Below, piece by piece: positions 12,560 through 25,788 of a stretch of 64,000 nt of DNA (position 1 is the first letter of the stretch; the number at the start of each line of letters is the position of its first letter). This stretch comes from Conus ventricosus (lineage: Eukaryota; Mollusca; Gastropoda; Neogastropoda; Conidae), in contig CM031612.1 of assembly GCA_018398815.1 (NCBI GenBank), positions 5,745,912 to 5,809,911 of the forward strand. Direction: 5' to 3'. The notes under the pieces were generated by a model, which had not been told where the DNA came from, made no database searches, and saw nothing but the letters and a program-made list of their open reading frames with translations. A program made the translations under genes and the position numbers.

Positions 12560-13770
12560 TGGCGGTTCTTTGCTAAAATGGGCTAGATCATTTCCCCGCT
12601 GGGGAACGCAAAAGTTGGGTTGTGGAAGGGTCGTCCCTCCATTGTAAACCAGTCGTGTCAGGGGTACCACAGGGAACTGTTGGGCCCTTGTTTTTCTTAA
12701 TTTTTTTATAATAACATAAGTAAAATCTCTCTCCTGAACTACTATAAGGCTTTTGCAGATGACAGCTTAGTATATAGAACAATCAGAAGCAAGAATGATA
12801 CACGCATTCAACAAGAAGATTTAAACGCTTTACAAGAGTGGGAAAGAACTTGGAAAATGGAATTTCATCCCCAAAAGTGCCAAGTGTTGCATATATGTAA
12901 CAAACGCTCACCAATTAGATCAGATTATTCTATCCATGATACTATTCTTAAAGAAACTAATGCTGCAAAATATTTAGGCGTGATTATAGATAGTCGTCTC
13001 AAATGGAAAGAACATTACAATTTAGTATGTAAGAAAGCAAATAACATCTTTGCTTTCTTATACAGGAATATCAATGACTGCCCCCAAAAGGTTAAAGACG
13101 GCTGCTACAAAACACTGGTTAGACCAGTACTGGAATATGGTTGCTCAGTTTGGGATCCTTACCATCTAAAGGACATTGATAACCTCGAAAAGATTCAGAA
13201 GAGAGCAGCACGGTTCGTAACAGGGAACCACACCAGAGAAAAGGGGAATACTAGGAAGAACATGAGGAAATTAGAATGGAAACCCTTAGAAGAGAGAAGA
13301 GCTTTTATCAAACTTAACATCTTCTTCAAAGGCAGACCTAAAGTAATTGATATTCCAATGGAACAACTAGTATTGAATAAAAGTAGCACCAGGAGTGGCG
13401 GTCAATGTTATACCATACCTGCATCAAATATTGACAGCCACTTACATTCATTTTATCCTAGTTCTGTACGGCTGTGGAACTCACTGCCGGGTGCCATCAA
13501 GATTGCCACAAATGCAATCTCATTTAAAAAACAAATTGATACGACAGTTTTGAGATTTGCATATTGACGATTTTCTATTTTAACTTCCCCAGATATTTTA
13601 CTGTTACCTGGGCCTGAATTTGGCCATTGCTTTTAACTTCTTGAATATCGAGTGCGACCCCTTGTTGCCAAATTTGCTCCAGGGGCCAACAGTCTGAGTC
13701 GCACTATTTTATGTTATTATATTTTACTTTTTAACATGCGCACTGGTGACCTACTCGTTTTTGAGTAAAC
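12560..13770 (+). mobile_element. 5'-truncated CR1/L2-like LINE fragment
   Basis: The frame 12857-13567 has the C-terminal part of a non-LTR reverse transcriptase: FHPQKCQVLHI, KYLGVIIDSRLKWKEH, LVRPVLEYGCSVWDP, IQKRAARFV, RLWNSLPGA. Upstream, at about 12640-12700, a degraded GVPQGTVGP block marks the RT palm motif. The YADD box and the endonuclease are missing or decayed, so this is a dead, 5'-truncated copy. The arrangement after the RT (LEYGCSVWDP ... WN.LP) is typical of CR1/L2-type elements; I did not separate the two. Confidence 0.85.
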
Positions 13771-14477
13771 CAGTATTTTAGGAAGAAGACAGCCCAATGC
13801 GCAGGTCAGACCTTTGGTACCACCCACCAAACGCTGTCTGTGTGTGTGCTGAGTGTACACGTATGTGTTTGTATATGTGCATGGGTGGGTGAGCGTGGGA
13901 CAAGGAGTGTGTGTGCCGGTGTATGCAATGTGTATGTGCACATGCGTGTGTGCATGTGCAGGTGTGTGTCTGACCTATGGGCTTGTGTGTGCATATTCCT
14001 ATGTGTGTGTACATATGTCTGTATGTATGGGCGTGCATACATGTGTGTTAATGGACTGTCATGGGATGATGAAAATATTCCATCATATCTTTATCCTTCA
14101 TTGATTCTCATATAGGTTTCTGGTGCTCATGGTCTGTTCAAAATAGCGCCGATTATGCCTGCTTTTCTTCTGGTTCTGTACAAAATCTTTGCATTAATTG
14201 AGAAATCCACCCAACTGCATGTCCATACTTTCAGGTGTAATGTATCCATGAAGTTGTATGTGTGTGCATGTTGTTTTTGTTGTTGTTTGTTTTGGTCTGT
14301 GATCAAGTAATATGATGTAGTATACTGCATGGGGTCTGCATGTTTGTGGAAGCAAAGCCTTGCATCAGAAACATCAGGAAGTTGTTGTCATACCCTGGCT
14401 AAAAGACTCCAGGGATCATCCAAACAGCCGAAGTACTTGAACACTATGGTACAAATGCATCGGCTGGGGATGAGAAC
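13771..14477. other. TG-rich non-coding stretch
   Basis: Holds an interrupted TG microsatellite at about 13840-14050 and otherwise unique sequence. No gene was seen. Confidence 0.5.
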
Positions 14478-14545
14478 ATGACGTGTGTGACCATTTCTGA
14501 TTACCCCACCACATGGGCAGCCACACTCCGACTTCGGGGGAATCA
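14478..14545 (-). mobile_element. Fragment of the window's tRNA-derived SINE
   Basis: A diverged copy of the 3' third of the SINE seen complete at 35903-36302: the order TGACCATTT, then TAC-CC-C, then GGCAGCCACACTCC and ACTTCGGGGGAA is shared with the copies at 16840-16880 and 34590-34650. No tail was recognised. Confidence 0.5.
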
Positions 14546-14603
14546 GGAAGCTATGAGATGGAACTTTACCTCACAAACAAACCATCATGTAACAGTTCGT
14601 ATG

Positions 14604-14635
<32 letters not shown>

Positions 14636-15690
14636 GTGTGTGTGCATGCGTGTTAGCGATTCCCTTGGGGAAAGAAAATTTGTGCAGAAGATATGCTTAC
14701 AAATAATCAGTCAATCTGGGATGAGATTTTGCCTCATAAAAGGCCAGATTTGGGCCCAAAAACTTAAACATTACATCACATGGAAAATTCTGTCAGTGTA
14801 CTTTCTCAGACACACACACACACCCAAAACAAGACCACACAGAACATACAATCTCTCTTTATTAAAATACTCAAGCTCTACCTGTTTGTATGCCAAGATA
14901 AATGAACTAAGTAATAAAAGCAAAGCACATGCTGTAAACGGTTTCAGCTTGTATGAGCAAAACTGCACACATGAACTAAATAGATCTCAGCATTACTGTG
15001 ATGTTAAAATCACATACAGTTGATAAACTAAAACAGATTAGTTTTCAAAACTCTTGTAATGGGCACGTTTATTACGTAAAGGAAATGATAACACAACATC
15101 ATCAACAGGTGTGTTCAAGCTGACACTTGCACTGCACAGTAATCATATACATCAAAAGATTGATGAACAGTTTTGTTTTGGTTCCATTAAAATATCTATG
15201 AATAATATCATCAGGCTTTCCAGCTGAAATTAGTTCAAAGTAAACAAAAAGTGATGTTTCACAGGGTAATAGCTGAAGACAGATACAGACCCCCTCCCCC
15301 CTCTCTTTTTTGTATTATTGTATTTTCCTACACAAGAATATGAAAAACAAAGGCAAACAAGAAGTCACAAAAACACTGTGCGAGCCTCCAGTTCGCCGAC
15401 TGAAATAAAATGAAGTTTTAAAAAAGAAACAGAAACCCTGCGCAGAAACAGCACAGATGGATATTGCGTCTGTTGATCAATTTTCACTCCTTAAAAATCC
15501 ACATGCAACTGATTCATAGCCCCAGCATTTCATCAGCATTTTGTCTTGAGATCTCTCCTTGTGGATGCAGACCACCTTGTAACCTGGAAGGAAATCTGCC
15601 AAATTATCAGATCAGACTAACCAACCAGCCAGCAGGACCAAAAGAAACAGCCTGTGCCTAAGGCTGTGTACTCAACACACAGAGAAAGAA
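14546..15690. other. Non-coding stretch
   Basis: Contains a short TG tract (14604-14648). No exon or transposon was recognised. Confidence 0.4.
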
Positions 15691-15692
15691 AA

Positions 15693-16600
15693 ACGGAGAA
15701 AGTTCAGACTTTTGTAACATGTCTCCCTTACACACAGAGAGAAAGAAAACGGAGAAAGTTCAGTCTTTTGTAACATGTCTCACTTACACACAGAGAGAAA
15801 GAAAACGGAAAAAGTTCAGTCTTTTGTAACATGTCTCACTTACACACACAGAGAACGAAAACAGAGAAAGTTCAGACTTTTGTAACATGTCTCACTTACA
15901 CACACACAGAAAGAATACGGAGAAAGTTCAGACTTTTGTAACATGTCACACACACACAGAAAGAAAACGGAAAAAGTTCAGTCTTTTGTAACATGTCTCA
16001 CTTACACACACAGAGAAAGAAAACAGAGAAAGTTCAGACTTTTGTAACATCTCACACACACACAGAAAGAAAACGAGAAAGTTCAGACTTTTGTAACATG
16101 TCTCACTTACACACACAGAAAGAAAACGGAGAAAGTTCAGACTTTTGTAACATGTCTCACTTACACACACACAGAAAGAAAACGGAAAAAGTTCAGTCTT
16201 TTGTAACATGTCTCACTTACACACAGAGAGAAAGAAAACGAGAGAAAGTTCAGACTTTTGTAACATGTCTCACTTACACACACACAGAAAGAAAAAGTTC
16301 AGTCTTTTGTAACATCTCACACACACAAGAAAGAAAACGGAGAAAGTTCAGTCTTTTGTAACATGTCTCACTTACACACACACAGAAAGAAAACGGAGAA
16401 AGTTCAGTCTTTTGTAACATGTCTCACTTACACACACAGAGAGAAAGAAAACGGAGAAAGTTCAGTCTTTTGTAACATGTCTCACTTACACACACAGAGA
16501 AAGAAAACGGAGAAAGTTCAGTCTTTGGTAACATGTCTCACTACGACATACAGAGAAAGAAAACGAGAAAGTTCAGTCTTTGGTAGCATGTCTCACCAGC
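15693..16600. repeat. Minisatellite of about 60 bp, about 15 copies
   Basis: Each unit contains CACAGAGAAAGAAAACGGAG and TTCAGACTTTTGTAACATGT. Unit length varies because the CA and GA parts expand and contract. Frames through it repeat MSHLHTHRKKTEKVQ-like strings and are not genes. Confidence 0.95.
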
Positions 16601-16708
16601 TAACAACTCCCACTGCAGCATCTTTTTCGTGTGTCAGTGAGACTAACGCCACCGAGAGTGCACTGGACATGTGACAGAAAACAAACAAAAAAGAAAAGGA
16701 AAAGAAAA

Positions 16709-17160
16709 GTTTGTTTTCTTTCTTTCTGCGTACGCAAGCTGATACTCCTGTGGACACTCCCTGTACAGACAGGCAAGGACTAATCCCATCTACCCAACAA
16801 TGGGAGTGGAGTTTTGTGTGTATGACCATTTTTTGTATACCGCCAATAAGGCAGCTACACTCCAACTTCAGGGAAAGTGCCTGTGTGTTTATATTTTTGC
16901 CTACTAAAGTGTTTTTTTGTTTGTTTGTTTTTCTATAAAGAATTCTCAACTCTCTTGTTGCAGTGGGTTCTTTTACATGCGCAGAAAGCATGTTGCACAC
17001 GGGACCTTGGTTTATCGTCTCATCCGGAAGACTAGCGCCAGACCACAATGGTCTACTGATTCGGTGAAAAGTTCTTTGCCCCAAACGGGGTTCGAGCCTC
17101 TGACTTTTCGTTTGCTTGGTGGGCGCTTTACCTCGAAAAGAAAACTGACTTCACATATTT
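16709..17160 (-). mobile_element. tRNA-derived SINE, near full length
   Basis: On the minus strand the head has a B-box-like GGCTCGAACCC at about 17090-17100 preceded by a poor A box. A conserved middle (TTCCGGATGAGACGATAAAC, then CATGTAAAAGAACCCA) and the 3' block shared with the copies at 34487 and 35903 follow. The end is GTACGCAGAAAGAAAG. The right boundary is approximate and no target duplication was found. Confidence 0.75.
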
Positions 17161-19310
17161 CTCTTAAGAGTGGAGTCTGGGAAAACAGCAGGTGTGAGAG
17201 AAAATCAAGTGGCATGAAATCACACTGATGATGGATATGAAGCTGACGTGTGGTAAGAAACTGCAACAAACTCTGCGGGACTTTTTCTTTAACCCCCACT
17301 TCCCCCAATCATATGTTCCACATGAAGCATATTCCACAAATTCTCCAAGGACACTATCTGATTTTGTGGCACTGTAGTTGTTGATATTCACATAGAACGA
17401 AGGAAAATTTCAGTCTGTGAAGATTCCTCGTAAGATTCCATCTAATACATTTTTTTAAGACAAACAACAAAACTGATTTTCCACTCATCATTGGGCAGTT
17501 TTGTGACTGGTAGATTGATATTAAAATGCCGAAAAATAGTTGTACTTTTGAACTCAGGGTTGCAAATCAAAACGTTTTTCACCCTGACATTGTTCAAAAG
17601 TCAAATGGTGTTCTGTGGTTGTCCTTTCAGACTTCGAAGAGAAGCAAGGCAACTTCTCAAAAACGGAGCAAGTGCCATACTTTACTTTCTCAGCTGAATG
17701 TGAAGGCCACATGAAGATTTTGACACAAAACAAAATCAATACACTCAAAATGTTCTCAACAGAAAAAATATGCCGACATATCTATCTAAACACTGTATCA
17801 CACATTACAACATTCAATTGTTCAACTTTACTCCTAAATTGATATAAAACTTTGGTTTATACTTCTCTTATGGGAAATGAGATCCCTGCTTTTTAAACAA
17901 ATGAACTCGTCCTCTTCTCCTTCAGTTTCTGGACAAAATCTGAGCATTGCATAACTGTCATGAGATGCCAATAAATTTGTGTCACAAAATGGAAGCGAAT
18001 TCTTTCTGTCATGAGACTGCCATTAAATTTGTGTCCAAAAAATGGAAACAAATTTCTTCTGCCAGGCTCCAAAACGAAACGTGACCTAGATGACCAAGGA
18101 GAGGTGAGGTGTAAACTGCACCTTTCTCCCATCAAAGTCTTTAGACACAGTATCCAGACTATGTATGGGTTGGTGTGTGCAGACATGTGTACCTCAAATT
18201 GTTGGGAGTATTTTCGTCTATGATGAGAGTACTGGTGATGGTTGGTTGTTTTATTTAAAGTTTCTTCATTGTGTCGATGATTTTAGACTCTAGCATAAAA
18301 AACGGCAAAACTTTGTTAATTTTTATCATCATCAAAAAATCTTTAAAAAGAAGAGAGAGAGAGAAAGAAAGAAAGAGAGAGAGAAAGGGAGACAGACAGA
18401 CAGACAGAGAAAGAGAAAGGAAGAGTAAAGAGAGAGTTACAAGAAACATGGAATAGGACTAAATAACAAATAACTAGCTAATCTAAATATTGAAAGGTTG
18501 AAAAGATTAAACTGATCCCAAAATAACTTTACATTAGAAACAGGCAAAATACATTCTACGACCTCCGGAGGCACATTTTACCAGTAAATGCTCAATTGTT
18601 AATTCTGCAGAGCAGACATACTTAATGTCTTTTACAGTACTTTGTCATTGAAGCATTTACCAAAAGTCTGAATGACAAGGTGCCAACTGATCTACTTGCT
18701 CATGGAGTATTCAATAATGAGAAATTCTTTGTCCCGGAAGAGAAAAAAAAACCGTGGTACCTTGTGAAACTGGTGAATGATGGAAACTTCTTTTCTCATG
18801 ACAGTTTCCGCACAAACAGCGGAGAGTTCGCCAATTTCAGTTTCAACAAGGAGCTGTCACTGCATGCGGACTAGTCCATATCTCTGCCAAGTTTTGAAAC
18901 CACACTGCGCTTGATTTGAAGCTGATGGATAAACAAATTGATGACAAAGATGAGAGAATCTAAGAAGGGTCTCGTAGCTACCACTTAGCAGAAATCTGAC
19001 CTGTGCATTTGCCCAGCGTGCTGGTCAGACCTTGGGTGCCTATAATTTTGCCATTATTATTAAGGTTTGCCATTAGCTGGGGCACTTCAGTGTGGCTGGC
19101 ATCAAAAGCTAGTGTGTTACCATGCTGAAATGTGCAGTGGCAGAACTTTTTCTTGTTGGTGATGACTTCATCTCCTTCAGCCAGACAGAGAGAGAGCCAG
19201 TCTCTCCTGTCTAAACTGAAATCAAGTAAGGTTGAAATCGCTTTCACAACAGCAATAAATCTACCATACTACACTTGTGTGAGTCTCCCTTCCTCACGCC
19301 ATCCTCGGTT
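17161..19310. other. Non-coding stretch
   Basis: Includes a (GA)n tract at 18350-18420. Several open frames exist but none has codon structure or similarity I recognise. Confidence 0.4.
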
Positions 19311-19315
19311 TCAGG

Positions 19316-20012
19316 TGTGTTTCCAGTAACAAGGTGTGCACAACACACCAGAAGTGTACACGCATGGTGGTGCCAGCCATTCAGGTGTGTTTCCAGTAAC
19401 AAGGTGTGCACAACACGCCAGAAGTGTACACGCATGGTGGTGCCAGCCATTCAGGTGTGTTTCCAGTAACAAGGTGTGCACAACACGCCAGAAGTGTACA
19501 CGCATGGTGGTGCCAGCCATTCAGGTGTGTTTCCAGTAACAAGGTGTGCACAACACGCCAGAAGTGTACACGCATGGTGGTGCCAGCCATTCAGGTGTGT
19601 TTCCAGTAACAAGGTGTGCACAACACCGCCAGAAGTGTACACGCATGGTGGTGCCAGCCATTCAGGTGTGTTTCCAGTAACAAGGTGTGCACAACACGCC
19701 AGAAGTGTACACGCATGGTGGTGCCAGCCATTCAGGTGTGTTTCCAGTAACAAGGTGTGCACAACACGCCAGAAGTGTACACGCATGGTGGTGCCAGCCA
19801 TTCAGGTGTGTTTCCAGTAACAAGGTGTGCACAACACGCCAGAAGTGTACACGCATGGTGGTGCCAGCCATTCAGGTGTGTTTCCAGTAACAAGGTGTGC
19901 ACAACACGCCAGAAGTGTACACGCATGGTGGTGCCAGCCATTCAGGTGTGTTTCCAGTAACAAGGTGTGCACAACACGCCAGAAGTGTACACGCATGGTG
20001 GTGCCAGCCATT
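19316..20012. repeat. 70-bp minisatellite, about ten near-identical copies
   Basis: The 70-bp unit holds TTCAGGTGTGTTTCCAGTAA, CAAGGTGTGCACAACACGCC and AGAAGTGTACACGCATGGTG. Copies are nearly identical; one (near 19625) has an extra C. Because 70 is not a multiple of three, the open frames shift at each copy, which argues against coding. Confidence 0.97.
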
Positions 20013-20864
20013 GAGTTTAAATCATTACTGCCTGTGCCAGAATTTAAAAAAAAAAGTATTCTAGTGTGCAAGAGAAAATTGATCAAACTGACTAATAACA
20101 GCGTAGAATGGGCAAATGTTGACCACACCTGTGTTTAGAAACTGACAGTCATGTTCTCAAACACCAAGTAGATCAGTCTGTTAAGTATTAACGATGGCAG
20201 ATATGTTGACCTTTTATGGACAAATATATACATGTTTACAAATCCTATGATACAAAACAGATGAGGAAGCATTATTTGTCAGGAATAATTATGATCATTG
20301 CACATTGAAACCATGGGTGGTGATTTTGCAGCTCGATATCCATGAAACTTCTCACACCTTTATTTGTACCAGGTTTTACCTTTGCAACAGCCACCAAGAC
20401 TTAGCCAACAGTGGGGTCATGACAAAGTAACTAGGCATGAGACGCTGGCTTTACTTGTTGTCATCTCCAGTGAGTGGCAGCAGTACACTGGTATTTTTTT
20501 TATAGCTTTTATCCAGATATGTCATTGAAGAGAATCATGTACAGACTCGACACTATAGTTATGAAGGTAATCATATGTACATTTAATACAATCCTGTGCT
20601 TCTCTTTGGCCCATCTCATCTCCCCTCCTCTGCTGGATTTGCATGCATTGTTCTGAAGGTGGTGGTGCAGTACATGTATTGTTTGGACATGAATGTGTGT
20701 GCGTGCCTGTGAGCATGTGTGTGTGTGTGTGTGTGTGAACTCACACATTTTGACGGCAATACTGTTACAGGTGACACCATGCTGAGAATCGAGTGAATAC
20801 AGCTGTTAGTTATTACAGAATTACAGTCCCATGATAGCCATTAGACCTGGTCTTCACACAACTG

Positions 20865-21130
20865 AGCCGAATCATCCACATAGCTAAGTTAAACCACCCA
20901 CACAGCTAAGTTAAATCACTCACAGCTAAGTTAAACCACCCACACAGCTAAGTTAAATCACTCACAGCTAAGTTAAACCACCCACAGCTAAGTTAAATCA
21001 TCCACACAGCCAAGTTAAACCACCCACAGCTAAGTTAAATCACCCACACAGCTAAACCAAATCACCCACACACCTAAGTCAAATCACCCACACAGGTAAG
21101 CCATATAGCTAAGCTTAATCACCCACCTTA
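20865..21130. repeat. Short irregular repeat (CACAGCTAAGTTAAAT)
   Basis: A 16-20-bp unit built on CACCCACACAGCTAAGTTAAA is repeated about 12 times with small changes, decaying to the right. Confidence 0.9.
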
Positions 21131-23165
21131 AGATGATTATCGTTTGCGTAAGTAATACATGTTTTACAGCCTTACTATTTACACTTCAATAAAAAAAAAA
21201 AAGACATGCACACTGCATCTAGAGATCAGCTAAAAAAAAACAAACCCACTACCAATCTTATTAATAACATTTACATGTTTTTCATATATTATAACTGACA
21301 GTATGAGTCCTAGTGGTCAAGCACACATAGTCCTAATATACACAAAAACAGCACGTTGCATGATTGTGTATATCTGCTGTCTCATTTAAACGCATTCCCA
21401 TGCATGTACACAAGCTAATATAACAATAACATCGGCTGACAGAGGAATCAATAGTAGTGCAACTGAACGCAAGAGCCGCCTCAAGCCTAACCCGTCGCAA
21501 CACACAGAAAGACCCTTAAGTCATCACAGTTGACACCTTTCACAAAACAAACGGGTAAACAAGAGATTTCTCTACCTGTATCCGCTATGACTTAAGGAAG
21601 TTATGCACACATCTTCAAACACTGCAGACGTGTCCTTGTGACTGCCTAGTTGATATGATTTTTTAACCTCAGATTGTAACTTTCAAAATCTAGAGAATTT
21701 TTTTTTTGTTTTCTCAAAAAGGAAAGGTAAAGGAAAATGGGATGTAGAGGGAGATCCATCCCATCTACTCTAACTTACATGGAGGGAGATCCCATCTACT
21801 CTAACTTATTTGGAGGGAGATCCCATCTACTCTAACTTATTTGGAGGGAGATCCCATCTACTCTAACTTATTTGGAGGGAGATCCTTTCTACTCTAACCT
21901 ATAAAGTCTGGCTGGTGGAAAAAAAAAAATCACTTTAGTATATACACTGCTATTTCAATCATTTGCAAAGAATTTATCCCCCCCCCCCCCAATCATTTGC
22001 AAAGAATTTATCCCCCCCCTCCCCCCCAAAATCTTGAGCACAGCTGGGTCTCTGTCTTGGTAAATACAGTCAATAAATGAGAACAGCTCATTTTCCAGAC
22101 GAGTGCTAAGGCTGCTGGGAAAAAACACACTGTTCACATGACCCCACAATCTGACAAGCATCAGCTGCACAATCAGGACGCCATGCCCCAAGATCTGACC
22201 TGTACAGCATGCAGCGACTTATCCCCTCATTTGTCCAGTTCCTTGAATTTACAAACAAGATACTGCAAAATACTGGACGTTGTGTTACCTATCTTACCTC
22301 TCAAACTGAGTTAAACAGGAAGAAAATGAAACAGTTACAAAACAGCAGCTAGCCTTTGACTATATGGCAGTGTGGCGCTGAACTGTATCAACTGAGATTT
22401 TAACCGCATTTCGCATCACAATTCGATAGTGTAGAACCCACAACGAAAACTGGCAAAAAAATGCAGTTGCAACATTCAAACATACAAGTTGTTAATAACA
22501 TATTGCTTGAAATCCTTTCTGTCGCAGGTGGCCAGTACAAGCATTAACAAGCCATAAAAACCAACTGCCAACAATAAAAATGGGGTTGATTATAAATAAT
22601 TTATGTATCAGTAACAGTTATGTAATCCATTGTATCAAAACATGAAGTCCATGATCAGTTCATTGACAATACGGCTGAAGACTCAGCAGTGGTAAAGGAC
22701 AGAAGTCCCAGAGCCTCATGGCCACAGAGACGGCAAAATGTTGGAGATGGGCCAGGTCAATGAAACGGCATTATGGAAGATCAAGTAACATCCCTCTCCG
22801 TCCACCAACCTGGGTGGACAGAGAATTTCTGGCCCTAAAAACCTGACCAGACAAGAGGTTGAAAGTCATGCCTCACAGCCCCACAGGGAACTCTGTAACA
22901 GCGGTGGAGTTTGCAACCAAAGCCTTTTCTTAACACATGAAAAATGTTATCAAATACAGTTGCAATATCAATTTCACTACAATGCAAGAACCTGATAAGT
23001 CTGTTTAATCCTTACCATGCAAAAAGCATATTTTCATGACTTTAAAAATCAAGATAAAAAGGCCACTGAATGTTTGGAGGAGAGACAAAATCTGAAAAAC
23101 GACGGACAGCCATGTGCTTGACAAATATGTCAGTCAGCTGGGAGAGAACAGAACAGCAGAAAAAC
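21131..23165. other. Region downstream of the anillin stop codon
   Basis: This covers the expected 3' UTR and downstream flank. It includes a 33-bp repeat at 21738-21900 (GGAGGGAGATCCCATCTACT, about five copies) and two copies of a short block ending in C-runs at 21955-22027. I could not assign a polyadenylation signal with confidence. Confidence 0.45.
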
Positions 23166-23307
23166 ACAGACAGTTGTAAGTTGGTCTATCTACTTTGTAC
23201 ACAAAGTTCCTGAGGACTGTGCTGGGCAGACAAAACACAGACAGTTGTAAGTTGGTCTATCTACTTTGTACACAAAGTTCCTGAGGACTGTGCTGGGCAG
23301 ACAAAAC
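23166..23307. repeat. 71-bp tandem duplication in the anillin 3' UTR
   Basis: Two essentially identical 71-bp copies, each starting CACAGACAGTTGTAAGTTGG, lie 70-210 bp past the stop codon. They are expected to be transcribed as 3' UTR. Confidence 0.9.
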
Positions 23308-23377
23308 AAGTTGTGGTCCTGTTTGTGCTGTACATCCATGGGGTCGAAGCTGACACCGTTTGCACTGGGCCACCATT

Positions 23378-23495
23378 TCATTTGCGGATGGGTCTCATGG
23401 CGTCCGAGTGCCAGGTGCGGATGTTGGCCAAGGCCTGGTTGACTTTGTTGCACCACACGATGCGCTCCTCTTTGGTGTCGGCAGACAGCATGTGC
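23378..23495 (-). CDS. ANLN: Anillin last exon: end of PH domain, stop codon
   Basis: Acceptor CCGTTGCAG. With the AG from the previous exon it reads [21 protein letters not shown], then [13 protein letters not shown] and RPIRK before TGA at 23380-23378. LSADTKEER and the W-x-x-K-x-NQ-x-L-x-x-I-R-x-W pattern are the C-terminal helix of the anillin PH domain. The exon is intact. Confidence 0.95.
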
Positions 23496-25733
23496 CTGCA
23501 ACGGAGCAAAACGAACACCATGTGCATCCTGAATCAACAAGATTACAATTCATCATTTTGTTCCCTGCAGAAATCACTGGAGGGAATTCCATTAAAACCA
23601 CGAGACAGGAGCAGAAACTGGCGACAGGACACGCACTGTGTGTCCTACAACCATAAAAAACAGGTAATAGAAAAATCTGTCCATCTTTTCAAACAGTCCA
23701 TAAATAACATCTTTCAAAGAGTCTTTCACACAATGCCCTTCATTCTATGCTTCTGCATGTTTGCTCTTCAAACCTTCTCACTCTCATGTAAGAGTGTGAG
23801 TGTATGCACGCCCATGTACGTGTGTGATGTAGGAAGTGGAGTTTATCGGCAAGGTGTGTGTGTGTGTTAATGTGTGTGCTTGTAGGAAATGGGATGGAAT
23901 GGAGGAGGGGGGGGTGGGGCAGACACTGGGACTACAAGCCATTGTGTTCGTTATCTGCATGCAAATGTCAGATATATATATTGTAAAGCACCCGAGGCAT
24001 CAAAAACCATCATCATCATCATCATTATTTGACAGTACACTTTTTTATGCAGAGGCAGTGCTTTCCTCAATATCCTTTTCCTCCACTGTTTCACTGTCAC
24101 TTTTTGCAGGCAGCTTAGCGGAACAGGGCTGCACATGGTTTCCTGTGATAGCAACATCACTATATGGCTACTTTGTGGTTTGTTTCCAGATGGCATCATC
24201 ACAGCCACAGCCAGGGCTTCCAGCTTACTTTCTCAGGAGTAGAACCAGACAGCCTACTGCCATAAAACCATCTGATAACAAGGGCCTAGAAGACTGTCAC
24301 TGTGGATTAACAAGGGCATGGAGGACAGAATGGAGGGCATATGAAGCAACATACTTGAACTTAAAACACAAATTTACAACTATACAAGACAGACAGCTTG
24401 AAACCATAGACGTTTGCCTACACACATAAGGTACTATTTTTACACATCTTCACTGGGCATATCTTGAGCATCACATCTTGCTGTGGATTGGCTATTCACT
24501 CATACTGCTTTAACTCTTTCATCCCTACAACCCGGTTTTCCGGTTTGCAGAAATCCTACCCTTCCTTCCTGCAGCCCGGAAAACCGGGCAGCACAAAATC
24601 CCTCCTTACCTTCCTACAGCCCGGAAAATCGGTTCTCGCGGTAAGCGTTTTGAACTTCGCGCGAGTCACGTCATCGGTACACGTCATGACCGGGTCGCTC
24701 GCGTGGCAGTGTTTATGAAAGGAATGGATGCCAGATGGCCCCTACAGAGTGGGAAAGTTGTTGCCGCTCTATTCTGGCCGGTGTGCTACTGCACACGTGG
24801 CAGTTCTCACTTTACACTTCTTTTTCTTTTCTCTAAATCCAGGAATGAAGGGAATGCTCGTATTATAAGAATCTAGGAACAAGAGGAAGTAATGGTACAT
24901 ATAAAAGTAGGAATGAAAGAGTTAAATGTATATCTATACAACAGTATGAGCGGACAGGTACCTGACAGTTGTCATGGTGTTGTAGGTTCTGGACACCAGG
25001 GTGTCCTTCTCTCCTTTGCGGGGCTGGCGCACGGTCATCAGCTCGAAGGTATGGGGTCGGGCGCAGACGTCTCGTGAAATGAGTCCCACCTTCTCCGTCA
25101 CACAGCGCTTCAGGTCAATGTAGCCCATGGGGTCCTGCCACAGCATAGGGAGCAAAGACTGAGTGATAACAGGGTCACCACAAGTCGCTTCAGGTCAATG
25201 TAGCCCATGGGGTCCTGCCACAGCATAGAGAGCAAAGACTGAGTGATAACAGGGTTACCACAAGTCGCTTCAGGTCAATGTAGCCCATGGGGTCCTGCCA
25301 CAGCATAGAGAGCAAAGACTGAGTGATAACAGGGTCACCACAAGTCAGGGGAAAAATATTCAGACGTAATCCAGAACTCTTCCAGACTCTTACTATAATT
25401 TTCCAAGACAAGTCTACACAAATGAATGTCTGCTAATTAAATACACAAAAGTACAGCGTGCGCACAGAGATAGACAAACATATTCATGTGCATGCTCAAA
25501 TGAGTGATTTTTAAAACTATGAAATTCAGTAGCAGGAAAAAAATTCAGAATTAAGTGATGGACCACCTGTAGTAGTTTGTAGCTCTGTCAAACCCACATG
25601 AAGCAAAGTTATGAGCAGTAAAAGCACTTACAGGCACAAGCAAGATAGGAGATAAGATAATGTTGCTTATAGCCCAGCCGACCGCAAAGGGCCACATCAG
25701 GGCTGTCACCACGTTAAAATCAACTCACCAGTC

Positions 25734-25788
<55 letters not shown>

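Noticed and set aside
15693..16674. CRISPR-like regular repeats (also 46110-47885 and 62340-63186)
   Set aside because: Units are contiguous, with no variable spacers, in a eukaryotic intron-rich context; these are minisatellites.
19316..20138. Open frames of up to 116 codons through the 70-bp repeat on both strands
   Set aside because: The unit length is not a multiple of three and both strands are equally open; this is a stop-free repeat, not a repeat protein gene.
23313..23870. Plus-strand 185-codon frame
   Set aside because: It is antisense to the last anillin exon and its UTR and has no similarity that I recognise.
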